A stretch of DNA of 64,000 nucleotides from REEB52 sp964626905 (GCA_964626905.1 CAZVHA010000008.1:1-64000), one strand, 5' to 3'. Positions 37,634 to 46,635 are shown, numbered from the stretch's first letter. Notes: generated by a model from the letters alone, not told the origin. Numbers and translations: made by a program.

Positions 37634-38560
37634 TTAGAGTGGCGGGGGCTTTTCCTTGGGATCGGGAACTTGAAAGGTCTCGGAGAGTTTTTCGGGCTTT
37701 TTCTTCAACAAATAGGTCAAAGTCCCCCCGATCACAATCAGTACAGCCCCCACAATCGAACGGCTGCTCGGAGGTGTATTGAAAAATAGCCAGCTGCTAA
37801 TCCCGGCGTAAATGGCTGTCGAATAGCCAAGTGGCGAGAGGAATGAGGCGGTCCCATACCGATAGGCAACCGTCAAAAGCATCTGCGCTATGGCCGTGGC
37901 GAGCCCCACCCCCAATACCTTGGCCCATTGAATCCCAGAAGGGGGTACCCAATAGATCCAAGCGAAGGGTGCGCTGAGAACCGTTCCAAAAAGAAAATAG
38001 TAAAATAGGGTGCGGCTCATCGGCTCTTTTTTCACATTGAGAATCCGCAGCGCGACAAAGGCAATGGCAGATAAAATCCCAGCCATCAGCCCAAAGGCAA
38101 ACCCCTCTTGAAAAATCTGCCGGTTCGGATTGAGGATCACCGCAACTCCAATAAACCCGACGATGATCGACCACCAGACATGCATCTCAATTTTCTCCCG
38201 CATCCAAATCCACCAAATAACCGGGACAAAAAAAGGGGCCGTGTAATTCAAGGTCGTCGCGTCGGTCAAATTAAGAAAACGGATCGCGACAAAATAAAGA
38301 TAATAACTTAAGACTCCGGAAATATCTCGAATCAAATGGATCGGAAGCACGCCTGTCTTCAGATGTTTGATCCCGTGTCTCAAAGCCAAAGGGGCAATGC
38401 AAAGCAAGCTGATGATGTTTTGGAAAAAAATAATCTGAATCGTCGGGAAAATTTTTTTAAAGCTCCAAACGATCGAACTCGCTATAACAAAAAAGATGTA
38501 TGCAGTGAGTGAAATGACAATCCCTAGAGCGAGACGAGGGTGACTTTGTTCGGAACTCAT
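37634..38560 (-). CDS. EamA/DMT-family transporter
   Basis: The 308-residue protein has about ten membrane segments in two EamA repeats; repeat 1 ends in EKIEMHVWWSIIVGFIGVAVIL and repeat 2 ends SIVGAVLIVIGGTLTYLL. A short Lys/Pro tail (KKKPEKLSETFQ, KEKPPPL) lies in the cytosol. Substrate unknown; SAM, nucleotide-sugar or amino-acid carriers of this class are known. Its closest relative in the window is the ispD-linked DMT protein, but the two are distant. The 3' end lies 20 bases past the family A element and a TATACC / GGTATA dyad. Confidence 0.9.
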   Translation of the reverse strand: MSSEQSHPRLALGIVISLTAYIFFVIASSIVWSFKKIFPTIQIIFFQNIISLLCIAPLALRHGIKHLKTGVLPIHLIRDISGVLSYYLYFVAIRFLNLTDATTLNYTAPFFVPVIWWIWMREKIEMHVWWSIIVGFIGVAVILNPNRQIFQEGFAFGLMAGILSAIAFVALRILNVKKEPMSRTLFYYFLFGTVLSAPFAWIYWVPPSGIQWAKVLGVGLATAIAQMLLTVAYRYGTASFLSPLGYSTAIYAGISSWLFFNTPPSSRSIVGAVLIVIGGTLTYLLKKKPEKLSETFQVPDPKEKPPPL

Positions 38561-38615
38561 TTGATTTTCATTTTATCGGAATTCAGAATTTGTTAGATAG
38601 TGGGGTAGGAATGAT

Positions 38616-39368
38616 ATGAAATACGACAACGCAAAAATGGAATGGCTTGAATTCGATCTCCTTGAACCTTATCCACATATCGCCCATGGCGTCTTTTTAA
38701 GGAGAGGGGGAGTCAGTCAAGGCCCCTTCGCCACTTTGAATTTGGGCGATGGGACAAGCGATACCCCCGATTGCTATATGGCCAATCGAGAACTCGTGCG
38801 CAAAGCCCTCGATGTGCCTCACCTGGTTTTCCCCCATCAAACACACGGAGCGGGTGTGGTGCGGCTCACCGCTAAAAATAGGGAAAAAACCGTCCAGGCC
38901 GACGCCGTTTTCACGACGGAGAAAAATGTCGCTTTGGGAGTCAACCACGCCGATTGCCAAGCAGCCATCTATTACGATCCCGTCCACGAGGCGATAGGCG
39001 TTGTCCACGCCGGATGGAGGGGCCTTGTCCAAAATATCTACGCGAGAACTCTCGAGGCGATGCAAAGGGAAATCGGCACCCAACCACAAAATCTCATCGT
39101 CTGCATCGCCCCATCCCTCGGACCCGATCACGCCGAATTTAAAAACTATAAACAGGAGTTTCCTCAAGATTTTTGGGGTTCTCAAGTCAAACCCAACCAC
39201 TTCAATTTATGGGAAATTGCCCGCAAACAGCTGAACGGCCTCGGCATACTCGATAAAAACATCGAGATTTCTGAAGTGTGCACCTATTGCAACAAAGAGG
39301 AATATTTTTCTTATAGAAGAGACAAAGATACCGGGAGACACGGAACAGTTGTTGCATTGAAAGGCTGA
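38616..39368 (+). CDS. YfiH/PgeF-type laccase-domain protein
   Basis: The 250-residue protein belongs to the family that includes YlmD/YfiH purine nucleoside phosphorylase and peptidoglycan-editing enzymes. It has RGGVSQGPFATLNLG, VFPHQTHGAGV (first His), VNHADCQAAI (Cys) and VVHAGWRGLVQN (second His), the copper- or zinc-type catalytic set, and IAPSLGPDHAEF. ATG 38637 would also be a plausible start. It precedes rmlC by 20 bases on the same strand but is unrelated in function. Confidence 0.9.
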   Translation: MKYDNAKMEWLEFDLLEPYPHIAHGVFLRRGGVSQGPFATLNLGDGTSDTPDCYMANRELVRKALDVPHLVFPHQTHGAGVVRLTAKNREKTVQADAVFTTEKNVALGVNHADCQAAIYYDPVHEAIGVVHAGWRGLVQNIYARTLEAMQREIGTQPQNLIVCIAPSLGPDHAEFKNYKQEFPQDFWGSQVKPNHFNLWEIARKQLNGLGILDKNIEISEVCTYCNKEEYFSYRRDKDTGRHGTVVALKG

Positions 39369-39388
39369 TTTTAGAAAAATGGCTCTAA

Positions 39389-39937
39389 ATGCAAATCAAA
39401 AAGGCGAAATTAGCAGGACTGCAGTTGATCATCCCCGATATCTATCGAGATGAACGGGGCTTTTTTTTCGAAAGTTATCGCGAAGAGCTGTACGTAAAGG
39501 CGGGGATCGGGAGGTTTGTCCAAGACAACATCTCCTATTCCAAGCAAAATACCCTCAGGGGACTCCATTTTCAGTCAGACCCAGGGCAAGCGAAGCTCGT
39601 CAGCTGTCTTCAGGGGAAAATTTGGGACGTCGCTGTCGATGTTCGCCCCCATTCACCCACCTTTTTACAGTGGGAGGCGTTTATCTTAGAGGATCAAACC
39701 CAAATGCAGCTCTACATTCCGGTCGGCTTTGCCCACGGATTTTGCACACTTAGCTCGGATGCTCGGGTGGCTTATAAGGTAAGTTCCCCTTACAATCCCA
39801 AAACGGAACGCTCGATCCGCTGGAATGATCCTGAACTGGCCATCTCTTGGCCGATTCAACACCCACTCCTTTCCCCGCGCGATCAAATGTCCCCCTATTT
39901 TCAGGAGTTGCGAGATGTTGTGGATCACCGGAAGTAG
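39389..39937 (+). CDS. rmlC: dTDP-4-dehydrorhamnose 3,5-epimerase
   Basis: The 182-residue RmlC-type cupin inverts C3 and C5 of the dTDP-4-keto-6-deoxyglucose ring. Markers are PDIYRDERGFFFESY, QDNISYSKQNTLRGLHFQ (catalytic His) and PVGFAHGFCTLS. It starts the rmlC-rmlD-rmlB group, each gene overlapping the next. No rmlA (glucose-1-phosphate thymidylyltransferase) lies in the window, so it must be elsewhere or the donor is supplied otherwise. Together the genes give dTDP-L-rhamnose for surface glycan or LPS. Confidence 0.94.
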   Translation: MQIKKAKLAGLQLIIPDIYRDERGFFFESYREELYVKAGIGRFVQDNISYSKQNTLRGLHFQSDPGQAKLVSCLQGKIWDVAVDVRPHSPTFLQWEAFILEDQTQMQLYIPVGFAHGFCTLSSDARVAYKVSSPYNPKTERSIRWNDPELAISWPIQHPLLSPRDQMSPYFQELRDVVDHRK

Positions 39938-40769
39938 AGGGCTTTTGGGCTCAGCTCTATTAAGCAAATGTAAAGCGGCTTTACATTTGGATGTTGTCGC
40001 CACTGGGAAGGAGGTCGATGTTGCGGACTTGAGGGCACTTCGGGCATTTGCAAAAGGGCATAGAGCGATTACCCATATAGTGAACTGCTCTGCATTTTCC
40101 GAGGTGGATAAGGCGCAAAGCCAACCTGAAGAGGCTTTTCGCACCAATGCCATTGGCCCTGAAAATCTCGCCCTTCTCGCAAAGGAAATGGGGGCCCATC
40201 TCATTCACATTTCGACCGATTACGTCTTTTCGGGTCCTCGAAAAATCCCTTTTACTGAAACCGATCTCCCGATGCCGTGCAATGTGTATGGAAAGACGAA
40301 ACTCGAAGGGGAAAAAAGGGCCCTTGCGCTGGGTGCATGCGTGATCCGGACGTCGTGGCTTTTTGGCGTGGGGGGCAAGAATTTTGTCCCCAAAACGATG
40401 GAGATGCTCCGGAGCCAAGAAGAAGTGCGGCTGACCGATGATCAGTGGAGTAAATTTACTTACGCCCCTGATCTGAGTGAGGCCATTTTGCAAATGCTCG
40501 ATCAGAGGGGGCTTTTTCAATTTGCAAACGAGGGGGTTGTCAGCAGGTATGAATTTGGGGTGGCCCTTTGGGAAGAGGCTCTCGCGATGGGTTACAAAAT
40601 CGCTGCAAAAAAAGTGGTTCCAGTGCCGGGGAGCACTTTTGCAGCTGCCTGCGAGCGCCCTGTCTACTCGGCGCTCGATACTGGAAAAATTGAAAAAATT
40701 GTCCCTGTGCGTCCTTGGCGCGCGGCGTTAAAGGATTTTTTATGCGAACAACTGCTCATCTACTCGTAA
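39915..40769 (+). CDS. rmlD: dTDP-4-dehydrorhamnose reductase
   Basis: The 284-residue reductase begins MLWITGSRGLLGSALL, with AGGAG seven bases upstream of ATG 39915. VNCSAFSEVDKAQSQPEEAFRTNA, HISTDYVFSG (about residues 101-110), and VYGKTKLEGE (Tyr/Lys pair) are RmlD hallmarks, as is RTSWLFG. It uses NADPH to finish dTDP-L-rhamnose. The 23-bp palindrome encodes SKCKAALHL at residues 17-25, where the family has a variable turn, so function is probably kept. The 5' end overlaps rmlC. Confidence 0.93.
   Translation: MLWITGSRGLLGSALLSKCKAALHLDVVATGKEVDVADLRALRAFAKGHRAITHIVNCSAFSEVDKAQSQPEEAFRTNAIGPENLALLAKEMGAHLIHISTDYVFSGPRKIPFTETDLPMPCNVYGKTKLEGEKRALALGACVIRTSWLFGVGGKNFVPKTMEMLRSQEEVRLTDDQWSKFTYAPDLSEAILQMLDQRGLFQFANEGVVSRYEFGVALWEEALAMGYKIAAKKVVPVPGSTFAAACERPVYSALDTGKIEKIVPVRPWRAALKDFLCEQLLIYS
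39966..39988 (+). repeat. 23-bp intragenic palindrome, copy 2
   Basis: Same 23 bases as 7885-7907 and 49553-49575, same orientation; here one further base pair (C ... G) extends each arm to 11. Lies near the 5' end of rmlD and is read in the same frame as in sufD (SKCKAALHL). Confidence 0.9.
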
Positions 40770-41728
40770 CGGGTGGCGCCGGATTTATCGGATCGGCCTT
40801 TATCCGGTATCTTCTTCGCAATGCGGAATTTACAGGAAAAATTCTCAATTTTGACGCTTTGACTTATGCCGGAAACCTCGCCTATTTAAATGGGTTTCAC
40901 GACCACCCCCGTTACCGATTTGTTCAAGGAGACATCCTCAATCAACCCCTTGTTGAAAAATTGCTTCTCGAAGAGGAGATCGATGGGATCGTCCATTTTG
41001 CAGCAGAAACGCATGTCGATCGGAGCATCGCATCGGCGCTCCCCTTCGTTGAGACGAATGTGAAAGGGACTCTATCGCTTCTTGAAGCGGTGAAGAAGTT
41101 TCCCCACGTCCACTTCCACCACATTTCAACAGACGAGGTGTATGGCTCTTTAGGAGAGAGTGGAAAATTTAACGAACACTCTTGCTATCGGCCCAATTCT
41201 CCGTATGCGGCATCGAAGGCGGCATCGGATCATTTAGTCCGCGCATTTGCGCAAACGTATAAGATTTCGACGACGATTTCCCATTCGAGCAATAACTATG
41301 GGCCTTGTCAAAATGGAGAAAAATTCATTCCGCTCATCATCCAAAATTGTTTGAGGAAAAAACCGGTTCCGGTCTACGCAAATGGGGCCAATGTGCGCGA
41401 TTGGCTCTTTGTCGAGGATCACGCAGAGGCTCTTTGGGAAATTTTGAAGAGGGGAAGGAGAGGGGAAGTTTATGACATCGGCGGGAGAACGGAACTTTCC
41501 AACTTAGAGCTCGTTTATCTGATCATGGAGTCGATCGAAGCAAAATGGCCGGGAGACTACCGATCGCTGATCCGGTTTGTCCCCGATCGTTTAGGGCACG
41601 ATTTTCGCTACGCACTCGACACTGCTAAGATTGAATCTGAACTCCAATGGGCGCCCAAAACTTCTCTCAAAGAAGGGTTGCAGCGGACGCTCCTCTGGTA
41701 TGAAAAACGCTCTTGTATTTATTTTTAA
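40742..41728 (+). CDS. rmlB: dTDP-glucose 4,6-dehydratase
   Basis: The 328-residue protein dehydrates dTDP-glucose to the 4-keto-6-deoxy sugar. It shows VTGGAGFIGSAF, DALTYAGNLAYL, HFAAETHVDRSI, ISTDEVYGSLGE (catalytic Asp-Glu) and NSPYAASKAASDHLV (Tyr/Lys), then SNNYGPCQNGEKFIP. ATG 40742 sits in the 3' end of rmlD, with AAAGGA upstream; a longer in-frame start at 40715 is less likely. Last member of the rhamnose set. Confidence 0.94.
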   Translation: MRTTAHLLVTGGAGFIGSAFIRYLLRNAEFTGKILNFDALTYAGNLAYLNGFHDHPRYRFVQGDILNQPLVEKLLLEEEIDGIVHFAAETHVDRSIASALPFVETNVKGTLSLLEAVKKFPHVHFHHISTDEVYGSLGESGKFNEHSCYRPNSPYAASKAASDHLVRAFAQTYKISTTISHSSNNYGPCQNGEKFIPLIIQNCLRKKPVPVYANGANVRDWLFVEDHAEALWEILKRGRRGEVYDIGGRTELSNLELVYLIMESIEAKWPGDYRSLIRFVPDRLGHDFRYALDTAKIESELQWAPKTSLKEGLQRTLLWYEKRSCIYF

Positions 41729-41766
41729 AAGTTGATAAAACATTGCCCCTTAAAAAGGGGGCAAAA

Positions 41767-42279
41767 GTGGTGGAAAGTGCACCGTGCGGCCGATTGATTT
41801 ATTACCTCACTCTCTACAATGCGGCTAAAACGGTTTTTGATTTTGTCAGTTGGGGGGCGCAAAAAGTGGGTCCGCTCATGACGAGAGAGGGTGGAAAACA
41901 GCTCGCTCTATACCAGAGAGGGACAGCTCCTCTGCTTTCCTCTATTTACAGCGGGGGCGCAGCGGCGCTCAAGTATGGATGGACGCATCTGATGCCGAGC
42001 ATTGGCTGGGGGATGGGAAGCATCGGCCTATTGGGACTTAGCTATCTCGTCTATCAGTACTGGCAGAAAAGAAATGGACAGATCGTCAATACAAACACGA
42101 ATCAAAACACAATCCATCTCCATTTGCAGATGGCTCCCGGGATGAAAATGATTGAGGAAAACAAAGGGGGGCAAATGATATACACCGTTCAAAAGGAGGG
42201 CAATGACCCTGTGCTCGGTCTACTTAAGGAACTCTTAGAAGAAACTCGGGCACAAAGGAAAATTGCAATGACCGCTTGA
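41767..42279 (+). CDS. hypothetical membrane protein
   Basis: The 170-residue protein starts with GTG 41767, preceded by a GGGGG ribosome-like run; no ATG start is available upstream. One clear membrane segment (about residues 78-99, IGWGMGSIGLLGLSYLVYQYW) follows a weakly hydrophobic first half. The tail is polar, with NTNTNQNTIHLHLQM and a charged end. Family unknown. It overlaps the ligase gene by 4 bases (TTGA), so it is co-transcribed with the LigD pair, though a shared function is not evident. Confidence 0.6.
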   Translation: MVESAPCGRLIYYLTLYNAAKTVFDFVSWGAQKVGPLMTREGGKQLALYQRGTAPLLSSIYSGGAAALKYGWTHLMPSIGWGMGSIGLLGLSYLVYQYWQKRNGQIVNTNTNQNTIHLHLQMAPGMKMIEENKGGQMIYTVQKEGNDPVLGLLKELLEETRAQRKIAMTA

Positions 42280-43187
42280 AACATTTGTCCCCAATGCTCT
42301 GCACGCTCATCGATGCCCCTTTTGATGAAAAAGGGTGGATTTTTGAGATCAAGTGGGATGGGTATCGGGCCTTTGCTGAGAAAAACGGTTCTTTAAAGCT
42401 CATCTCGCGGGGGGGAAAGTCGTACAATGCCCGATTTCCCAATCTCGCCAATGAATTTGAAAAAATCAAGGGCGCCAGCCCCTTCATCATCGATGGAGAA
42501 ATTGTCGTTTTCGACAAAGGGGGCAAGTCAAATTTCCAAAAACTTCAAAACTACATGAGAGAAAAGAAAGGGAAGCCTTACTTTTACGCATTTGATCTTC
42601 TCATGCTCCGCGGAAAAGATCTTCGCCATTTGCCACTCATCGAGCGAAAAAAACGGTTGAAGGAGTTGATTTGTAAATTGAAATATGTCCGGTATAGCTC
42701 CCATATTTTTGAAAAGGGGATCTCTTTTTTTAAAAAAGCTGAAAAAAAAGGGCTCGAGGGGATCATTGCGAAAAAGGAAAATAGCACCTACCAAAGCAAA
42801 CGGACGAAAAATTGGCTCAAAATCAAAGTGAAAAACCGACAAGAGATGGTGATCGGCGGCTTTACAAAACCAAAAGGGGCTCGCAAGGGATTTGGAGCCC
42901 TTCTCATCGGCGTTTATCAAAAGAAAAAACTCCAATATTGCGGTCTTGTGGGAGGGGGATTTAACCGAAAACTTCTCGAGGAAATCTATGCTGATTTAAA
43001 AAGGAGCAAATCTCCAAACTGCCCCTTTGAAAAGGTGCCAAAATCGCAAACGGGCGCCACATGGGTGAAACCAAAACTCGTCTGCGAAGTCGAATTTACC
43101 GAATGGACAAAAGAGGGGAAATTGCGCCATCCGATTTTTAAGGGGATGCGCATCGATAAACCGGCGAAAAAAGTGGTGAGAGAGTGA
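42276..43187 (+). CDS. ATP-dependent DNA ligase, LigD ligase-domain type
   Basis: The 303-residue ligase has the adenylation motif EIKWDGYRAF (catalytic Lys 25) and DGEIVVFD (motif III region). FYAFDLLMLRGKDL, GIIAKKENSTYQ and NWLKIKVKNRQEMVIGGFT are the nucleotidyltransferase motifs IIIa-V, followed by an OB-fold (GALLIGVYQKKKLQYCGLVGGGF). This is the free-standing LigD ligase domain used in bacterial non-homologous end joining. It begins with TTG and overlaps both neighbours (TTGA, GTGA). The polymerase domain is encoded separately just downstream. Confidence 0.92.
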   Translation: MKHLSPMLCTLIDAPFDEKGWIFEIKWDGYRAFAEKNGSLKLISRGGKSYNARFPNLANEFEKIKGASPFIIDGEIVVFDKGGKSNFQKLQNYMREKKGKPYFYAFDLLMLRGKDLRHLPLIERKKRLKELICKLKYVRYSSHIFEKGISFFKKAEKKGLEGIIAKKENSTYQSKRTKNWLKIKVKNRQEMVIGGFTKPKGARKGFGALLIGVYQKKKLQYCGLVGGGFNRKLLEEIYADLKRSKSPNCPFEKVPKSQTGATWVKPKLVCEVEFTEWTKEGKLRHPIFKGMRIDKPAKKVVRE

Positions 43188-44044
43188 GTGGTTTAGGGAC
43201 ACATGAAGATAAAATCTATTGGCCCCAAAAAAAAATCACCAAAGGGGAGATGCTCGCCTATTACAACACTGTGGCCAAAACTCTTTTGCGCTACACAAAA
43301 GATCGCCCGCTCGTCATGCATCGATTTCCCAATGGGATCCAGGGAGTTTCATTTTATCAAAAGGATGTGCAAAAAGTTCCCCCCTTTGTCAAAACAGTAA
43401 CCATTGCGCATGCCAATCGGAAAGTGCGCTACATGATTGCGCAAAATGCAAAAACACTCCTCTATGCAGCCAATTTAGGCTCCATTGAAATGCATCTTTT
43501 TCACTCGAGGATTGCCCATCTGGAAAAGCCCGACTACATGATCCTCGATCTCGATCCCCTACATATTTCCTTTGCCGCAGTGATCGACACTGCGCTTGTC
43601 ATCCACGATTTTCTGGACGAGCACAAAATTCCCAATTTTTGCAAAACTTCCGGCGGAACGGGTCTGCACATTTTTGTCCCCTTAAATGCAAAATACACTT
43701 ATGAGGAATCGAAATTTGCAGCGATGACCATTGCGAAAATAACTCACAAAGCACTCCCCAAAATCACCTCCATCGAAAGAAATCCGAAAAAAAGAGAGCG
43801 CAAAGTCTACATCGACACCTTGCAAAACGCGAGGAGTCAACTCGCCGTTGCGCCCTATTCTGTCAGAGGATTTGCCGGGGCGCCAGTCTCGACACCTCTG
43901 GATTGGAGCGAAGTGAAGCATGGGCTGAATCCAAAATCATTCACCATTGAGAATGTCCCAAAACGGCTCATGCAAAAAGGGGACCTATTTAAAAAAGTGT
44001 TGGGAAAAGGGGGCGATTTAGGGGTCCTCCTCCAAGGGCTCTAA
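43184..44044 (+). CDS. LigD polymerase/primase-domain protein (AEP superfamily)
   Basis: The 286-residue protein matches the LigD polymerase domain, which adds a few nucleotides at broken ends during end joining. Markers are RPLVMHRFPNGI, LDLDP (D122, D124, metal-binding) and KTSGGTGLHIFVPL (about residues 154-167), followed by RSQLAVAPYSVR. GTG 43184 overlaps the ligase stop (GTGA), so ligase and polymerase are translated together. No Ku gene is in the window. The 3' end overlaps the opposing gene by 27 bases. Confidence 0.92.
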   Translation: MSGLGTHEDKIYWPQKKITKGEMLAYYNTVAKTLLRYTKDRPLVMHRFPNGIQGVSFYQKDVQKVPPFVKTVTIAHANRKVRYMIAQNAKTLLYAANLGSIEMHLFHSRIAHLEKPDYMILDLDPLHISFAAVIDTALVIHDFLDEHKIPNFCKTSGGTGLHIFVPLNAKYTYEESKFAAMTIAKITHKALPKITSIERNPKKRERKVYIDTLQNARSQLAVAPYSVRGFAGAPVSTPLDWSEVKHGLNPKSFTIENVPKRLMQKGDLFKKVLGKGGDLGVLLQGL

Positions 44045-44779
44045 GCCAAAACTTGGCCCAAAAGATCCGGTCTCATCGGCCTCCTTCAGATCCACCTCTT
44101 CCCATTCGGCAAAAATGGGTCTGCGATCGGTCAGTTCCACCGCTTCTGGCGGCTCCTCTTCAACGGGCTCAAGGGATGCAAGGGCCGAAGCGAGGCCCAA
44201 AGGTGTTGCACCGTGCACGGTTGTCAGAAGGGAGATAGATTCGGGTGAAAGGGCGGCAAAAACCCACTCCCCAGCACGCCTTGTTTTCGCCGCTTTCGCA
44301 AGGAGATCACACAAAGTGGACAACGCTCCTTGCTCGGCAAAGTAGGTGGCGTGTGACTCAATCAATTTCCTCACATCTGTATAGCGCAAAACAACAAGCG
44401 ATTTTTCCAACCTTTTATGGGAGGCGCGTAGACGCCCGCAAATTCCGTTTAGGTCTCCATTAGCCACAAGAATGACTAGGTCTTTGATCGAGCGCAATTT
44501 TTTAAATAGGTCCAAATACAATTTGTCAACGTAGTAGCAAACACCGTCGTAGATGATCGTTTTGACGATTTGTTTGGGAATCGACGCGACTAAACGATCC
44601 CGCCCCTCACACAGGGAATCTTTAATGTCGGGATTGAGCGCGACGAAAGAGACGCAGCGCATCGCTTTTCGCGCAATCTGAGTCACCACCGCCCCTTCTG
44701 AAGCATTCTCAGGAGCCACAAGCTCCCAATCCTCAACGTCACCTTGGACGGCCGTCACTGTTGTTGTTATTGGATTCAT
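44018..44779 (-). CDS. hypothetical protein with acidic tail
   Basis: The 253-residue protein has no family I recognise. It starts MNPITTTVTAVQGDVEDWELV. The middle is helical with KQIVKTIIYDGVCYYVDKLYLDLFKKL; the last 60 residues are acidic and proline-rich (EPVEEEPPEAVELTD, EWEEVDLKEADE), likely unstructured. No signal peptide or membrane segment. It converges on the LigD polymerase gene. Candidate effector by composition only. Confidence 0.65.
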   Translation of the reverse strand: MNPITTTVTAVQGDVEDWELVAPENASEGAVVTQIARKAMRCVSFVALNPDIKDSLCEGRDRLVASIPKQIVKTIIYDGVCYYVDKLYLDLFKKLRSIKDLVILVANGDLNGICGRLRASHKRLEKSLVVLRYTDVRKLIESHATYFAEQGALSTLCDLLAKAAKTRRAGEWVFAALSPESISLLTTVHGATPLGLASALASLEPVEEEPPEAVELTDRRPIFAEWEEVDLKEADETGSFGPSFGLEPLEEDP

Positions 44780-44800
44780 CAGGTGGGGGAGGATAGCACA

Positions 44801-45875
44801 TCAAGATTTTTTTTTAAATCCTTCCATCCACGGATGGGAGAGGATTTCCTCACACTTGGAAATTCGGAGTTCTAGGTTGCGAGCCATCAATTTTGCAATC
44901 AAATGAACGAGCATAGGAGAACGATTCGCTTTGGTATAGATAGAGAGCTTTTGGGTCAGAACATTTTGATAAATTTCGTACTTGTCCTTTCCGTCAAAAG
45001 GGGGCCTATTAAATGCAAGAAAATAAAGAGTAGCACCTAAACGACCAAAAATCCACTCTATGGTCATATGGGTTTAAAAGCACAAGTTCAGGAGCCGCAT
45101 AGCGAAGCGTATTCCGGGGAGTATGCTTTCCTGAATATTCAATTTTCTTGGCAGCCTCAAAATCAGTTAATCTCACAACGCCATCTTTGAAAAGAAGAAC
45201 ATTTTCAGGCTTAATATCTCGGTGGACGATCTCCTGTGCATGCAAATAGGCGACTGCACTCACAATCTGTTTGAAATAAGAATGAATTTCTTCTTCAGAT
45301 AACGAAGGCCCCCGAGCAAGAGAAAACAGGTCACTTTCAGCAAGCTCCAAAAGGGTGTACACATAGTCATCCTTTTTAAAATAGGCATAGCACTTCACAA
45401 TATTTGGATGACTGCACTTTTGGAATATCTCCACTTCTCTGTTAAGGTAAACGCTGTCTAACCTTTTCTTTTTAAGAACAAATTGTTTGTCACTTGCTTT
45501 GTGCACTACATGGCAGACGTAAGACTTTGGTGGATTCTCCCCTAGACAACGAATGATTTCATAACGCGATGGGTCCAAGTACTCTTCATACGGGCAGATC
45601 AATTCGGCTGCTGCTGGAGGCTTTTGCAGAAATAGATCCTCCTCATCGTTTTCAAAAGAAGAAATGGGCACCCTAGGAGAACGAATGTCACGATCATGCA
45701 ATGAGTCCCAATCATCTCTTTCAAAAAAAGAAATGGGTGGTATCCCAGGGGGATGGTAAGCAAGGGCTTTTAAGGCAACATTTTGGGTGGTACTATCAAT
45801 GGATGAAATGAGCTCTTTTTCCAATTCCCCTTCGGGTTCTCGAGGAAAAAAGCAGGGACAAAGATACTCAATCAT
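44801..45875 (-). pseudogene. Ser/Thr protein kinase gene with a single-base frameshift
   Basis: Frame 1 (45875 down to about 45039) gives an N-terminal extension and a kinase lobe: CLGENPPKSYV, VLKKKRLD (Lys about 135), HRDIKPEN (218-225), DFE at the DFG place (238-240) and YAAPE (259-263), ending ...VDFWSF then out of frame. The next frame continues as GATLYFLAFNRPPFDGKDKYEIYQ down to 44801. Leaving out one base at 45038 joins DFWSF to GATLYFL, the normal kinase subdomain IX, giving 357 residues. So this is either a recent pseudogene, a base-call error or programmed frameshifting. It differs from the kinase at 24070-25233. Confidence 0.85.
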
Positions 45876-45931
45876 AGAGGTCGGAAATTGTATTCACAAC
45901 GACAAAACAAGTCAATTCAGTACTGATTTGG

Positions 45932-46126
45932 GGGTGTGTTGCATAACCCCCCATCCACGTTTTTGTGTAATGAAGACAGCATCAACGATAAGAACGATGT
46001 AACGATATGAACGATAGTGCATTACAAAATATTTTTATCGTTTACATCGTTATATCGTTCCACCGTTTTTTTGGATAGTTGGGAGAAGGTCGTCTCTATG
46101 AGCAACAGGGGTTATGCAACACACCC
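45932..46126. mobile_element. 195-bp TIR element, family B
   Basis: Perfect 19-bp terminal repeats GGGTGTGTTGCATAACCCC (45932-45950 and complement at 46108-46126). Perfect 9-bp target duplication CTGATTTGG at 45923-45931 and 46127-46135. Inside, a 23-bp inverted pair made of AACGAT-type units (45993-46015 and 46037-46059) can form a hairpin. No coding capacity. It occupies most of the 359-base gap between the broken kinase gene and the 46235 gene. Confidence 0.92.
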
Positions 46127-46234
46127 CTGATTTGGAGCTGCTGGGCTCTACTTGACGTCATTGACGTTATTTGATTTTTTAGGCACAATTTCTTCACAAT
46201 TTAACGATTTCTTAACAACCAAGGGAGTTTTGAT

Positions 46235-46585
46235 ATGTCAGGCATAGTAATGGCAACTTTAAGGGACGGTTCTCAAGTTCCTGAGGCACTCGTAGTCGCA
46301 ACAACGATGAACCTCACGGCTGCTGCCAAGGAAAGTTACGTTGCACTATTTGATTTGGCAGAAAAATGCAAAGATGCAAGCTACAAATTTTTTGTAAATC
46401 CATTTGGTGATTCCAAAGCCATTTTGAAATCACGGACACTTATTAATGAAGATGAAACAGTGGATGAAGATGTGAGAAAGATCGTCTTGAATTCCATTGC
46501 AGGAAAAGGGCTATCTTTAAAGCTTGTGAACCCACTTCAAGGTAAAAAGGTAACTGTAGTGGAAAAAAAAACGGACGACCAATAG
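46235..46585 (+). CDS. hypothetical protein
   Basis: The 116-residue protein has AGGGAG seven bases before the ATG. It begins MSGIVMATLRDGSQVPEALVV and contains a mixed alpha/beta pattern (YKFFVNPFGDSKAILKSRTL, KGLSLKLVNPLQGKKVTVV). No signal peptide, membrane segment or known motif. The upstream 100 bases outside the TIR element are AT-rich and may hold its promoter. It is followed by a hairpin (46608-46635). Confidence 0.62.
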   Translation: MSGIVMATLRDGSQVPEALVVATTMNLTAAAKESYVALFDLAEKCKDASYKFFVNPFGDSKAILKSRTLINEDETVDEDVRKIVLNSIAGKGLSLKLVNPLQGKKVTVVEKKTDDQ

Positions 46586-46607
46586 ATTCCAAACTTTAGC
46601 TTATTTG

Positions 46608-46635
46608 CATACCCTTGATGCATATCGGGGTGTGC
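46608..46635. terminator. possible bidirectional terminator
   Basis: GCATACCC (46608-46615) pairs with GGGTGTGC (46628-46635, one G-T) around a 12-base loop, in the 61 bases between two convergent genes. No long T-run follows on either strand, so the call is tentative. Confidence 0.4.

Noticed and set aside
41713..41766. TTG start upstream for the 41767 gene
   Set aside because: It would begin inside rmlB without a ribosome site; GTG 41767 follows a GGGGG run.
45987..46060. CRISPR-like AACGAT repeats
   Set aside because: The units are 6-7 bases and arranged as an inverted pair inside a TIR element; no spacers or cas genes.
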